From positions 1 through 62,404 of the forward strand of contig JADGCV010000017.1 in the NCBI GenBank assembly GCA_015228815.1: a stretch of 62,404 nt of DNA. Direction: 5' to 3'. This stretch comes from Magnetococcales bacterium. Lineage in GTDB: Bacteria > Pseudomonadota > Magnetococcia > Magnetococcales > UBA8363. Below are positions 45,133 to 53,952 of this stretch, piece after piece. The number at the start of each line of letters is the position of its first letter. Within the stretch, counting starts at the first letter, position 1. The translations under genes were made by a program, and so were the position numbers. The notes below the pieces were generated by a model, which did not search any database, was not told the origin of the DNA, and was given only the letters and a program-made list of their open reading frames with translations.

Positions 45133-46052
45133 TGTGGTGCCGTTACGTCTACAAAGCCGCCGCCACCAAAGCCAATATTCTTTCCGACGTGGTCAAACTG
45201 CTGACTGGCGAAACCTCGCTTGCCAACCTGTCGAGCGATTGCGATACCGCCGCCTCGCAACTGGTGACGACCGTCGCCGCCGGCTGGAGCCTTCACGACA
45301 ACGCCGCCGGCACCAATGCCAAATGCCTCAAGGCCCCCTTCGCCGACGATGCCGCCACCTGCAAATACCTGGTGCTCGATACCAATACCACCGGATACAT
45401 CTTTGGCAAGGTTTACGAAACCTGGAATGCCACTGCCCATACCGGCACCAATCTGGCCTACTATTCCGACAACACCACCTACTGCCAGAGGATCAGCACA
45501 TCGAGCGCCAAGATCTACCTGTCATCGTCGGCACGGCATGCCCTCCTGTTTTCCAACATGGCCGGAACCCTCGGCAGTTCGACCGGTAACTCTCCCAGCG
45601 GTCTTCTCGAACGCAGCCGAACCATGGCCTGGGATACCGTCGCGGCAGGATATCCCCCCTGTTCATTCGTCAACTTCAGTCTTGCCAACGGCTCCGGCGA
45701 TCTCTATCCGCCGCGGATCAAACGCCGTTCCACCACCGACGGCACCGGGGCTTCGGCCATCTCGACCCTGGCCAGCACCTGTGTCAGTTATGTCGGCGCG
45801 TTCAGCGAAACAGGACTTATCACCGATGGCCAGGGGGGTGAATACATTCCACTCCTGCCGTTGATCATGACCCGGTGGAACCGGGGAACCACCGCGTTTC
45901 CCGGCATTTTCGGCAATTTTTCCGCGCTCTGCGACGTATGGATGATCCCGACCGGGGTGTTCGCCGTATTCGACGAATTCCTCGCCGGCGGCAACACCTA
46001 CATCGCTTTGAGCAACAGCATCGGGGTCAAATATTGTACAAGGAAAGCCTGA
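45132..46052 (+). CDS. Tail-associated protein, paralogue 1
   Basis: 306 residues; starts in the stop of the previous gene (ATG overlapping TGA). Glycine, serine and threonine rich, mostly beta. The N-terminal block YVYKAAATKANILSDVVKLLTGETSLANLSSDCD aligns with the next gene, so the two are a tandem duplication. Cys residues are frequent. Role in the tail is inferred. Confidence 0.5.
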   Translation: MWCRYVYKAAATKANILSDVVKLLTGETSLANLSSDCDTAASQLVTTVAAGWSLHDNAAGTNAKCLKAPFADDAATCKYLVLDTNTTGYIFGKVYETWNATAHTGTNLAYYSDNTTYCQRISTSSAKIYLSSSARHALLFSNMAGTLGSSTGNSPSGLLERSRTMAWDTVAAGYPPCSFVNFSLANGSGDLYPPRIKRRSTTDGTGASAISTLASTCVSYVGAFSETGLITDGQGGEYIPLLPLIMTRWNRGTTAFPGIFGNFSALCDVWMIPTGVFAVFDEFLAGGNTYIALSNSIGVKYCTRKA

Positions 46053-47002
46053 TGTACTGTAAATATGCCTACAATCCCGGAGCCACCTACGCCAATTTTG
46101 TCGCCGACATGGTCAAGCTCCTGACCGGCGAGGCAAATCTTGCCAACCTGTCATCCCAATGCAATGTCGCCCGATCGGAACTCGTCACCACCATCCCCGC
46201 CGGATGGAGCGTTCACGATGCCCAGCCGGGCGGCGACTATCAGGTGCTGAAAGCCCCCTGGGCCGACAACGCCGGAACCAAATATGCCAAAGTCGGCTCC
46301 CTCCTCGATTCGGGCGCATCGATCAACATTTGCCACGGATACGAAACCTGGGATGCATCAACCCATGCGGGAACCGGACTGGCCTATCTCTCCGGCACAG
46401 GCATCTACGCCCAACGATTCGACCCCAACGGCAGCGGCATTCTATACCTTTTCGCCAGCGCCCGCTTCATGATGATGTTGGGGATCACCGCCTCGGGTCT
46501 GGTCGGCGGCAGCACCTTTTCGGGTCCGTCGGGTCTGTTCGAACATACCCGCGCCATGCCCTGGTGCAGCGCCGCCAACGCCGTCGGTCCCTGGGGCTGG
46601 ACCAATCTGGCCTGGTATGGCAGCTACGATACCGGCTTCAGCCCCATCCGATGCAAACGCCGCTCCACGGGACTCCTGGAAACCGGTTGCGCCCTCGCCC
46701 TTGGCGTTCCCGGTGGTCACGGCATCGCCGATTCCCTCAATACCGGCACCTGTGAACACTCCCTCGTCGATTCGGCCACCATGGCGGTGGTGATGTACCC
46801 CTTGATCCTGACCGGCATCGAATGGGATCAAGCCTCCAATGGCGGCGTTTCCGGTTACCACGGCAACCTGTCCAGCGTCTGCGATGTCTGGGGGGTGCAA
46901 TCGGGAAGCCTGTGCCTGGGAGATACCCTGACCTGGAACGGACGTACCTACATGGCCCTGTTGAATGCCTCCAGCGTCAACATTCTTGCCCGAAAGGAAT
47001 AA
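46052..47002 (+). CDS. Tail-associated protein, paralogue 2
   Basis: 316 residues, about a third identical in the N-terminal part to the previous protein (YAYNPGATYANFVADMVKLLTGEANLANLSSQC) and in the CRRSTG segment. Its ATG overlaps the previous TGA. The two may form different layers of the tail hub or appendages. No known family recognised. Confidence 0.5.
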   Translation: MYCKYAYNPGATYANFVADMVKLLTGEANLANLSSQCNVARSELVTTIPAGWSVHDAQPGGDYQVLKAPWADNAGTKYAKVGSLLDSGASINICHGYETWDASTHAGTGLAYLSGTGIYAQRFDPNGSGILYLFASARFMMMLGITASGLVGGSTFSGPSGLFEHTRAMPWCSAANAVGPWGWTNLAWYGSYDTGFSPIRCKRRSTGLLETGCALALGVPGGHGIADSLNTGTCEHSLVDSATMAVVMYPLILTGIEWDQASNGGVSGYHGNLSSVCDVWGVQSGSLCLGDTLTWNGRTYMALLNASSVNILARKE

Positions 47003-47007
47003 CCCCC

Positions 47008-47154
47008 ATGCCCTATTACGGCATCATCTCCTCCCTGCCCGACATCCCTGCGGCAACATTCACCCTGGTCGGCGACGCCATTCCCATCGAGGGCAGTCCC
47101 GCGGGGATTGTCGGATGTTATTCGGCGGAAACCCGATGGAGTTCGCAACTTTAA
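47008..47154 (+). CDS. 48-residue phage protein
   Basis: ATG 47008 (AAGGAAT upstream), 48 residues with a hydrophobic, beta-type composition (MPYYGIISSLPDIPAATFTLVG). It sits between tail genes and may be a small accessory tail protein. Confidence 0.35.
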   Translation: MPYYGIISSLPDIPAATFTLVGDAIPIEGSPAGIVGCYSAETRWSSQL

Positions 47155-47171
47155 TTCCAGGAGCTTTCACC

Positions 47172-48605
47172 ATGCCCCTCTTCACCGTCACACAACTGGA
47201 CCAGTTCGGCATCATCAGCGACAAACCCGCCCACACCCTCCCGCCGAACGCCTTCTCTTCGGGCATCAACGTCAAGTTCACCGGAGGGGCCGCCCGCAAG
47301 GTGCAAGGATACAAAGCGGTCCTGGGCACCCTCGGTACCGCCCCGAATTTTCTGCGCACCATGTACGATCAACTCTGTTATTGCGGTACCGCCGCAGTCT
47401 TCACCGTCAAGGACGGCACCCATCACGAAGTGACCCGTACCGCGACCGGCGCCGACATGGTCTACGACGGATCCATGACCGACTATGATGCCACCAAACC
47501 CTGGTGGACCCTGGGCACGGGTTGGTCCATCAACACCGGAACCGACAAGGCCCAGTGCAACGGCTCGCAAACCGGCGCCAGCGCCCTGTCGCAGAATGTC
47601 AACATCAAGGAAGGACGGTCCTATACGGTATCGTTCACCATTTCCGGCTATTCCGCCGGCACCCTGACCCCCAAGGTGGGGGGAATCGCCGGAACCGCCC
47701 GCAACGCCAACGGAACCTTCACCGAAACCATCTCCGCCACCTCGATCACCAATCCCCTGCTCACCCTCGAAGCCAACGCCGACTTCGTCGGTGATGTCAC
47801 CGCCATTGGCTGCACCCAAACCCAGAGCGCCTACAACGCCGAACCCAACCTGGGATGGAACGGCGATGCCCTCGGCGGGGTCGGCTATCTCAACAACGGC
47901 ATCGATGCCCCGCAAATGTGGAATCCCCTGTCCCACACCACCCGCCTGGCCAATCTTGCCAACTGGCCTGCGGGCATGACCATTCGCAGCCTGCGGTTTT
48001 TCAAGTCGTTCCTCATCGGTATTTTTCCCACCAAGGGGGGAATCGCCTTTCCCCAGGTCATCCGCTGGAGCCATCCCACCGAGCCGGGGCAGGTCCCTGA
48101 AACCTGGGATGTGGGCGATGCCACCAGACTGGCCGGAGAAACGGTCATCGACGAAACAGGATCGGCCCTGGTCGAAGGAATGCCGCTGCGCGACCAGTTC
48201 ATCGCCTACAAGGATGACCAGATCTGGTCCCTGACCTATGTCGGCCCCCCCTATGTCTGGAAAGTCGCCCCCGTGGTCAAATCGGTGGGACTCCTCGCCG
48301 CCAACTGCGTCGCCATGGTCGAGGGACAACATTATTGCATGAGCCGCGACGACATCTACATGTTCGACGGCCACAACGCCCAAAGCCTCCTCACCGGACG
48401 CAACCGCGCCTGGCTCGAACAACAAATCGACCCCGATAACGGCCAACGCGCCTTCGTCAGCGTCAACCGCAGCGAACGCGAGGTCTGGTTCTGCTTCCCC
48501 GAACGCGCCTCCTCCTGGTGCTCGCTCGCCCTCACCTACAACTACGCCCACAACACCTGGGGCATCCGTGACCTGCCCAACGTGTCGTCGATGTCGGAAG
48601 TGTGA
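47172..48605 (+). CDS. Tail stabilisation protein, N-terminal part, with inserted beta domain
   Basis: 477 residues. It resembles podoviral tail stabilisation proteins (P22 gp10-like family): the start GIISDKPAHTLPPNAFSSGINVKFTGGAARKVQGYKAV, then GLAAPNCVAMVEGQHYCMSRDDIYMFDGHNAQ and FVSVNRSEREVWFCFPE...TYNYAHNTWGIRDLPNVSS. Residues about 100-220 are an inserted beta domain also found in the adaptor at 44,104. The protein stops after RDLPNV, where relatives continue with another domain; that domain is now at 51,503. Module B lies between the two pieces. Confidence 0.7.
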   Translation: MPLFTVTQLDQFGIISDKPAHTLPPNAFSSGINVKFTGGAARKVQGYKAVLGTLGTAPNFLRTMYDQLCYCGTAAVFTVKDGTHHEVTRTATGADMVYDGSMTDYDATKPWWTLGTGWSINTGTDKAQCNGSQTGASALSQNVNIKEGRSYTVSFTISGYSAGTLTPKVGGIAGTARNANGTFTETISATSITNPLLTLEANADFVGDVTAIGCTQTQSAYNAEPNLGWNGDALGGVGYLNNGIDAPQMWNPLSHTTRLANLANWPAGMTIRSLRFFKSFLIGIFPTKGGIAFPQVIRWSHPTEPGQVPETWDVGDATRLAGETVIDETGSALVEGMPLRDQFIAYKDDQIWSLTYVGPPYVWKVAPVVKSVGLLAANCVAMVEGQHYCMSRDDIYMFDGHNAQSLLTGRNRAWLEQQIDPDNGQRAFVSVNRSEREVWFCFPERASSWCSLALTYNYAHNTWGIRDLPNVSSMSEV

Positions 48606-48688
48606 CCCGCGATCGATAACCCACTTCAACACACAAACAGAACAGGACTGGTTATTGCAAGGATTCCCTTGACACGTCATGAAATCCT

Positions 48689-48717
48689 TTGACGCGAACA
48701 TGATCCGCCTGTAGGAT
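48689..48717 (+). promoter_or_regulatory. Promoter of module B
   Basis: TTGACG (48,689-48,694), 17-nt spacer, TAGGAT (48,712-48,717). It lies after the tail gene stop and directly before four 11-bp iterons. A good sigma-70 match; the start site would fall in the first iterons. Confidence 0.55.
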
Positions 48718-48721
48718 TTTG

Positions 48722-48765
48722 CTAAATCGTATCTAAATCGTATCTAAATCGTGTCTAAATCGTTT
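48722..48765 (+). repeat. Four tandem 11-bp iterons upstream of module B
   Basis: Units CTAAATCGTAT, CTAAATCGTAT, CTAAATCGTGT and CTAAATCGTTT, directly after the -10 box. The place suggests an operator array for a regulator of the module; the period matches roughly one helix turn. Confidence 0.75.
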
Positions 48766-48784
48766 CATGAGGGGATCGTTTCTC

Positions 48785-49024
48785 ATGCCTTCATCCTCCA
48801 CAAAAATCGGTTTCTTTTCCGGAAACGTTTCCGAAAACGGGCAGGAAACAAGGTATCGTGACGGTCCGATCATCAGCCGGTCCATGATTCAACGGTTTCT
48901 CCAAACGCATTTTGAGAAAGACCAACCCGATCTTTTCCAAAGCAGAGGGTATGTTCAAAGCGGCAAGGAAATCAGTGCGGAAGAAATGGATCGCCGCACC
49001 ATGGACATCCTTGATCAATGGTAG
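48785..49024 (+). CDS. Module B small protein
   Basis: 79 residues from ATG 48785 (GAGGGG about 10 nt upstream). Ends with FQSRGYVQSGKEISAEEMDRRTMDILDQW, the same motif as the module A small protein. Its stop overlaps the ATG of the next gene (49018), as in module A. Likely partner or antitoxin-like regulator of the tail-anchored protein; the function is unknown. Confidence 0.6.
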   Translation: MPSSSTKIGFFSGNVSENGQETRYRDGPIISRSMIQRFLQTHFEKDQPDLFQSRGYVQSGKEISAEEMDRRTMDILDQW

Positions 49025-49752
49025 ATCAGGATTCCCGCCGTACCCACATCATCTCCCGGCTTCAAACTCCGGTCGTCCAGGAAGCTCTGGCCGATCTGGT
49101 CGATGATTATTGGGATCGGTTTCAGGTCGTTTTCCGTATCGCCACCGCAGAAAAAAATGGGGTTCGTCCCGCAAATGTTGCCAATGAAATGTTTTCCTGC
49201 CTGCATCACATTGCACGTGGGTTGACCTGTGGCACCACAGCAGACGATTCCGTCGCCGAAATTCGCAAAGCCTACGAATCCCATATCAAGCGCGCCACCC
49301 TGGATTCCTACAAAATCGCCATCAACAGCATCCTTGAGGAAGACGAGGTTCTCGCGGGCCTTCTGGATTATATCCTTCTGGCCGACGAAGTGGTTGCCGA
49401 CTTCAAGGACAAGGTCGAAAACATCAAAAACATTCATCGGCTCAAACAGGATTGCAAGACAGCCTATGTCAAGGCCAAGGAATTCGAAGCTGCGGCCCGA
49501 TGGTCCGAAGCGATCAGGACGTACCACGACACCCTGGATATTGCAAAGGATCTCAGAAAATCACTGCAAACACTCCAGGAAGATCCTATCACCATCGCAT
49601 TCCTGGCGCGTGAGGGAAGGCGACGTCAAGAACGCACTGAAGACAGGAAGCACGATTTTCGCAAGGGTATGATCATCGCCATTCTCGCATCCGCCATCAC
49701 AGCCGTCTCCACCCTGCTGATTCGCATTTATCTGCCCCAGTATTTGCCCTGA
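49018..49752 (+). CDS. Module B helical protein with C-terminal membrane anchor
   Basis: 244 residues, helical. Block ANEMFSCLHHIARGL...EIRKAYESHIKRATLDSYKIAIN (about 57-105) aligns with the module A protein. One hydrophobic segment near the C-terminus (about 218-240, GMIIAILASAITAVSTLLIRIYL), preceded by a basic stretch (REGRRRQERTEDRKHDFRKG). Predicted tail-anchored inner-membrane protein. It lies inside the split tail operon. Confidence 0.6.
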   Translation: MVDQDSRRTHIISRLQTPVVQEALADLVDDYWDRFQVVFRIATAEKNGVRPANVANEMFSCLHHIARGLTCGTTADDSVAEIRKAYESHIKRATLDSYKIAINSILEEDEVLAGLLDYILLADEVVADFKDKVENIKNIHRLKQDCKTAYVKAKEFEAAARWSEAIRTYHDTLDIAKDLRKSLQTLQEDPITIAFLAREGRRRQERTEDRKHDFRKGMIIAILASAITAVSTLLIRIYLPQYLP

Positions 49753-49896
49753 TTCGCACGAACATCGGGCCACATCCGTTGTTCCCTCCCCGGGAGCCAA
49801 GGCGCTCCTCATCGTCCGTCATCACCGTATCCGAATCACCCCTGGGCCACCATGGGGCGATCCGTTCATCGATAAAAAAGAATCTGGAGGACTCGC

Positions 49897-51408
49897 TTGG
49901 GAGCCATTGACTTCACCGTTGCCGCCTGGGGTCAGGCGGTCGATGTGGCGGGACCGGGAGGTTGCCTGTGCGGCGGATGCGCCGTGGCGGTCGATGGGGA
50001 AGGCAATCTTTATGTCTCCAGAGTGGTTCAGGGGGGGGCCATCCATGTCGCCCAATCCACCGATCGGGGGGCCTCGTGGAATGATGTCCCGGTGGTTGCC
50101 GGAGGGGTGGAATTCTATCGCCATGCCTCGGCGCTCCTCGTCGATGCCGCAGGAACAGTCCATCTGTTCTACGTCGATGCCGACCATGCCCCCCGGCATG
50201 CCCGCTCGTTCGACGAAGGGGACACCTGGTCGATCCAGTCTCCCGCCCCGACCCTGGGTCCCTGTTCCCGTCAAATTGATGCCGTCACCGACCGCGCCGC
50301 CATCCGGTTATACCTCCTGCTGCGTGACGATGACATGGGTACCCTTTTTCTTGTTCGTTCCCCCGATGGCGGGTCCACCTGGGCCACGCCGGTGCAGGTG
50401 GCAACCCCCCTGCCCCATCTTGGCTGGGCCGTCCATCTGCGATTGGCCATCGACGGCAGGGGAACCCTCCATATCCTGGCGGAGGCGATCATCGCCGATC
50501 AGCGGCAAACCTTCCTGACCCACTCCCGCGATGACGGCGCCACCTGGGACCCCTGGGATCAATCCTGGAATCCCGGACAGGCGGTCGCGGCCAGTCTGAT
50601 CGCCTCGGGCCATGGCCATCTGGTCATCGCCTGCGTCAACGGCCAAACCCTCACTGCCCTGCTTTCGAACAATGGCGGCAAAACATGGCAATCCCGCACC
50701 ATCCTGGCCGCCCCCTTCGTGTTCGACCTCTGGTCCCCCCCGGGATTGCTCAAGGACCCCAACGGCAATCTTCATCTGTTCGTCTATCTGGGCGAACTGC
50801 ACACCATCCGCCACATCCATTCCCGCGACAATGGCAACACCTGGAGCCAAGGGGAAGACATCTTCACCGCCACCCTTTGGAAAACACCCGCCGATATTCA
50901 ACCCCTCTGGGCCAATGGTCGAATTGCCGTCGTCGCATCCCTCGGAATCAGCGCCACGGTGGGCAAGGTGCGTTTTATCAGTGGCGATACCCTGGTCATT
51001 CACCATGCCCCGCGGCTCAACCGAATCGAACCCGACCACATCGCCGCCGGCGTCGGCAACCATTTCTACCTGATGGATGCCGGTGAAACAGGCAATGGGA
51101 CCTCCATCGCTTCAGTGCTGGAACGGACCGGCCTGACCCCCGAAGGACCCGAAGAAATCATCACCGTCCTTGAAGTCTGGCCCGACTGCTCGATGAATAC
51201 CGAAGTCACCCTGCAAATGGGTACCCAGATGACCCTCGACGAGGCGGTCACCTGGCATCCACCCGTCGTCCTCAACCCCTTTACCGCCGATCATGCCCCG
51301 GTTCGGGTAACCGGACGGTATATCGCCATCCGTTTCATCATCGACCTCGACTGCGCCTGGGCCATGCATGGATATACGTTGGTCTATGAAAAGTGCGGTC
51401 GCCACTGA
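49897..51408 (+). CDS. Sialidase-type beta-propeller fused to tail C-terminal domain
   Basis: 503 residues from a TTG start at 49897 (GGAGG 6 nt upstream). Six Asp-box repeats (S-x-D-x-G-x-T-W type) at about residues 54, 104, 155, 210, 257 and 309, spaced about 50, mark a BNR/sialidase beta-propeller. The C-terminal 115 residues (FYLMDAGETGNGTSIASVLERTG..., VTGRYIAIRFIIDLDC) match the separate protein at 51,503. Probably a tail receptor-binding or glycan-binding spike. No catalytic sialidase residues were checked. Confidence 0.7.
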   Translation: MGAIDFTVAAWGQAVDVAGPGGCLCGGCAVAVDGEGNLYVSRVVQGGAIHVAQSTDRGASWNDVPVVAGGVEFYRHASALLVDAAGTVHLFYVDADHAPRHARSFDEGDTWSIQSPAPTLGPCSRQIDAVTDRAAIRLYLLLRDDDMGTLFLVRSPDGGSTWATPVQVATPLPHLGWAVHLRLAIDGRGTLHILAEAIIADQRQTFLTHSRDDGATWDPWDQSWNPGQAVAASLIASGHGHLVIACVNGQTLTALLSNNGGKTWQSRTILAAPFVFDLWSPPGLLKDPNGNLHLFVYLGELHTIRHIHSRDNGNTWSQGEDIFTATLWKTPADIQPLWANGRIAVVASLGISATVGKVRFISGDTLVIHHAPRLNRIEPDHIAAGVGNHFYLMDAGETGNGTSIASVLERTGLTPEGPEEIITVLEVWPDCSMNTEVTLQMGTQMTLDEAVTWHPPVVLNPFTADHAPVRVTGRYIAIRFIIDLDCAWAMHGYTLVYEKCGRH

Positions 51409-51419
51409 GAATAAACGTC

Positions 51420-51480
51420 CTGGGGCTTTGCCCCAGACCCCACCGGGAAGGGGTTTCCCCTTCCCGGACCCATCCATAAT
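51420..51480 (+). terminator. Twin hairpins with dispersed palindrome, copy C
   Basis: CTGGGGC/GCCCCAG hairpin (51,420-51,436) followed by the 11-bp stem CCGGGAAGGGG/CCCCTTCCCGG (51,443-51,467), then GACCCATCC and a T-rich run (about 51,482-51,487). It probably attenuates transcription after the spike gene. Confidence 0.55.
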
Positions 51481-51502
51481 ATTTTTTCGGAGACTTTTGA
51501 TC

Positions 51503-51967
51503 ATGGGATCCATCGATTTTTCGGCCTACGGCAGCGGCGATCGTTACCGACGCACCGAACCCGATCTGCTCATGGCCTCGCCGACCGATCAGAAAATCTA
51601 TCTTTGCGATGCCGGCGAAACCGCCGACGGCACCCCCCTGACCGCCACCCTGACCCGCGACAGCCTCCCCATCGGCGGGATGGGACCGGGCCAGTATCAG
51701 TTGAACGATCTGTGGCCGGAACTCGAAGCGAGCGGAGCGATCGCAATCCAACTGGGATTCCAGAAGAAACTGGGAGACGCCATCACCTGGAAATCGGCCC
51801 ACGAGTTCAATCCCGCCACCCATGCCCATTTCGCCGAGGCCTGTCAGAACAGCACCGATCTTGCCGTGACCGGTCGATTCATCAGCATCCGCTTTCAAAG
51901 CACCACCGACCTGTCCTGGAATCTTCTGGGCTATGCCCTGGAATTCGAACCTCAAGGAAAATATTGA
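51503..51967 (+). CDS. Tail stabilisation protein C-terminal domain (separate gene)
   Basis: 154 residues. Matches the C-terminal half of gp10-like tail proteins: YRRTEPDLLMASPTDQKIYLCDAGETADG, GPGQYQLNDLWPELEASG, and VTGRFISIRFQSTTDLSWNLLGYALEFEP. The start MGSIDFSAYGSG resembles MGAIDFTVAAWG of the spike protein. Suggests that one ancestral protein was split by insertion of module B, with the C-terminal domain duplicated. ATG overlaps the next gene. Confidence 0.65.
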   Translation: MGSIDFSAYGSGDRYRRTEPDLLMASPTDQKIYLCDAGETADGTPLTATLTRDSLPIGGMGPGQYQLNDLWPELEASGAIAIQLGFQKKLGDAITWKSAHEFNPATHAHFAEACQNSTDLAVTGRFISIRFQSTTDLSWNLLGYALEFEPQGKY

Positions 51968-52233
51968 TGAAGACCGCCAACCTTGGCGCCGTCTATGGCG
52001 TCAACCTTCCTCCCAGTCAACCCGAACACCTCGCTTCCTGGGCCTACCAGGAACTCAACCGCATCGCCAACGCCGCCCGCGAAGCCAAAACAATCACCAA
52101 ACTTGTCGTTTTGCACGAGGAACCAGGCAAATGCGAAGACGGCAATCTGGTCTGCGCCGACGGCACCCATTGGAATCCCGGCTCTGGAGCCGGTTTTTAC
52201 GGTCGCATCAACGGCCAATGGATCAAACTGTAA
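51967..52233 (+). CDS. Hypothetical phage protein
   Basis: 88 residues, translationally coupled to the previous gene (ATGA). It contains a short conserved-looking run VLHEEPGKCEDGNLVCADGTHWNPGSGAGFYGRINGQW, with Cys and Gly residues common in tail chaperone or fibre-tip proteins. No specific family. Confidence 0.5.
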   Translation: MKTANLGAVYGVNLPPSQPEHLASWAYQELNRIANAAREAKTITKLVVLHEEPGKCEDGNLVCADGTHWNPGSGAGFYGRINGQWIKL

Positions 52234-52251
52234 TCAGGGAGAACCCATCAC

Positions 52252-53952
52252 ATGCCCAAAAACATCCTGACCCGTGGTCCCTCGAATCCACAAAGAGGCA
52301 AGGAAACCCGTGATGGCATGACGAAACTAAAGGATGCCATCGATTCCTACTGGAACAAGAGCCAGGACGAGGAAGGCCGGACCTTGTACAACCGCCATCT
52401 AGCAGCCCAGGCGCAACTGGAACATCTGGAAACCCTGAAATCGCTGGGGAAGCTGGGCAACGACGGTCAATCCTCCGCGGCACGGGAACAAGATTTCAAC
52501 CAAATCCGGCAACAGTTGCAAAACGAAGCCGCAACCACCCGGCAAACGCTGGAACAGAGACTTGGCGACGACCCCGACGCCCGTTCGTTGCTGTTCCATG
52601 AGGTCCGATACGGGGGCAGCGGCGCCTACAAGACACTGGCCGGGGAATTGGGTGTGTCGAACCTTCCCGGAGACACCCCGGAATGGGAAGGCTCCTACGA
52701 CAAGACCGCCCGGCAGGCGCAGGATCTTCTGGGTCATCGACTGGCGGCGCCCGGAGAAGAAATGCGCCGCAACAGTATCCCATCCCCTGCCACCGGCCCG
52801 ATTGACAATGCTTCGACCCTGCCGGTGCCATCCTTCGCTCCGTCCTCCGCCTCTTCCGCCGTTGTGTCCGACACGGTCGATCATGACCTGATGCAAAGGG
52901 CGTTGCGTGCCGAAATGGCGCAGCAGTTTCAGGATTCGCGGCAGGCCCTCGGTACCCAACTAAACACACAGGCCGATGCCCAACGCCTGGCGTTTTCACA
53001 GGAAATGCTGCCGCAACTGTCGGGAGAGGCGGTCATGATGGGCCATTTTGGCTCATCGCGTCAGGGCATCGCCGAAGGGATCGCCCGGGGGCGTCTGGAA
53101 GCGCAACTGGCCTCGGAACAATCCGCGGCGATTGCCAACCTGGAATCGGGAATCGCCAGCATGCAGAATCAATGGGGGCTGGAACAGATGGGAGCGACAC
53201 ATCAGTTGGCCCTTCAGGACCGGGCCAGTCAGCAGTCCCTGAACGAAATCGGTCTGCGTGCCCAAACCGACGTCGCGGTGGCCCGGCAAAAAGGATTGGT
53301 GGACATGGACATCGCCCGCCTTCAAAGTGGCCTGAACCTGGATCTCGCCCGGCAACAATTCCAGATGAACCAGGAATCCGCCAGCCAACAGGGGGCCATG
53401 CAACAGGCGCTGGCCCAGCAACAGACCGCTCAGGCGTGGGAACTGGAAAAGTGGCGGCGGGAAGAGGAACTCAAGGAAAAACAATGGTCCTTCGACCGTC
53501 AGGAGGAACAACAGGTACGCCTGAAATCGCTTGATTCGGAACAGGCGATGGCCCTGGAACAATTCCGCGCCAACCAGTCTCTTCAACAAGCCACGACCCT
53601 GGAAAAACTTCGCGCCGAGCAAGCCCTCGGGCAGGCCACGACCCTGGAAGAGATCCGCGGACGCCAGGCCCAGGAACAAACCCGGCTCCAGGCAGAAATG
53701 GACATGAAAAAAACCCAGATGGCCGGCGCCATCGACCTGTTCGGCGACATGGCCAAGGTTGGGGTCCTGGAAACCAAGGCAACCCCCGAAAGCCAACGTG
53801 CCGCCATCGTCCGCAAGGAACTGGGATTGCCCCAGTTTCAACCCGCAACCCTCGCCACCACCAAACTCAACCCCTACAAAAAAGTCGTCCCCTCCATCGA
53901 AGACGCCACCCACAACATTCAAGCAAGACTGGCCTCGGTACGCCGCTCCTGA
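52252..53952 (+). CDS. Internal virion / ejection-type coiled-coil protein
   Basis: 566 residues, very rich in Gln, Ala, Glu and Leu. The middle (about 230-330) contains EMLPQLSGEAVMMGHFGSSRQGIAEGIARGRLEAQLASEQSAAIANLESG, seen in phage internal or tail proteins. A long coiled coil (about 380-490) has repeated units around ATTLEKLRAEQALGQATTLEEIRG. The last gene of the phage block, so likely a DNA-ejection or tail-length protein. Confidence 0.6.
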   Translation: MPKNILTRGPSNPQRGKETRDGMTKLKDAIDSYWNKSQDEEGRTLYNRHLAAQAQLEHLETLKSLGKLGNDGQSSAAREQDFNQIRQQLQNEAATTRQTLEQRLGDDPDARSLLFHEVRYGGSGAYKTLAGELGVSNLPGDTPEWEGSYDKTARQAQDLLGHRLAAPGEEMRRNSIPSPATGPIDNASTLPVPSFAPSSASSAVVSDTVDHDLMQRALRAEMAQQFQDSRQALGTQLNTQADAQRLAFSQEMLPQLSGEAVMMGHFGSSRQGIAEGIARGRLEAQLASEQSAAIANLESGIASMQNQWGLEQMGATHQLALQDRASQQSLNEIGLRAQTDVAVARQKGLVDMDIARLQSGLNLDLARQQFQMNQESASQQGAMQQALAQQQTAQAWELEKWRREEELKEKQWSFDRQEEQQVRLKSLDSEQAMALEQFRANQSLQQATTLEKLRAEQALGQATTLEEIRGRQAQEQTRLQAEMDMKKTQMAGAIDLFGDMAKVGVLETKATPESQRAAIVRKELGLPQFQPATLATTKLNPYKKVVPSIEDATHNIQARLASVRRS

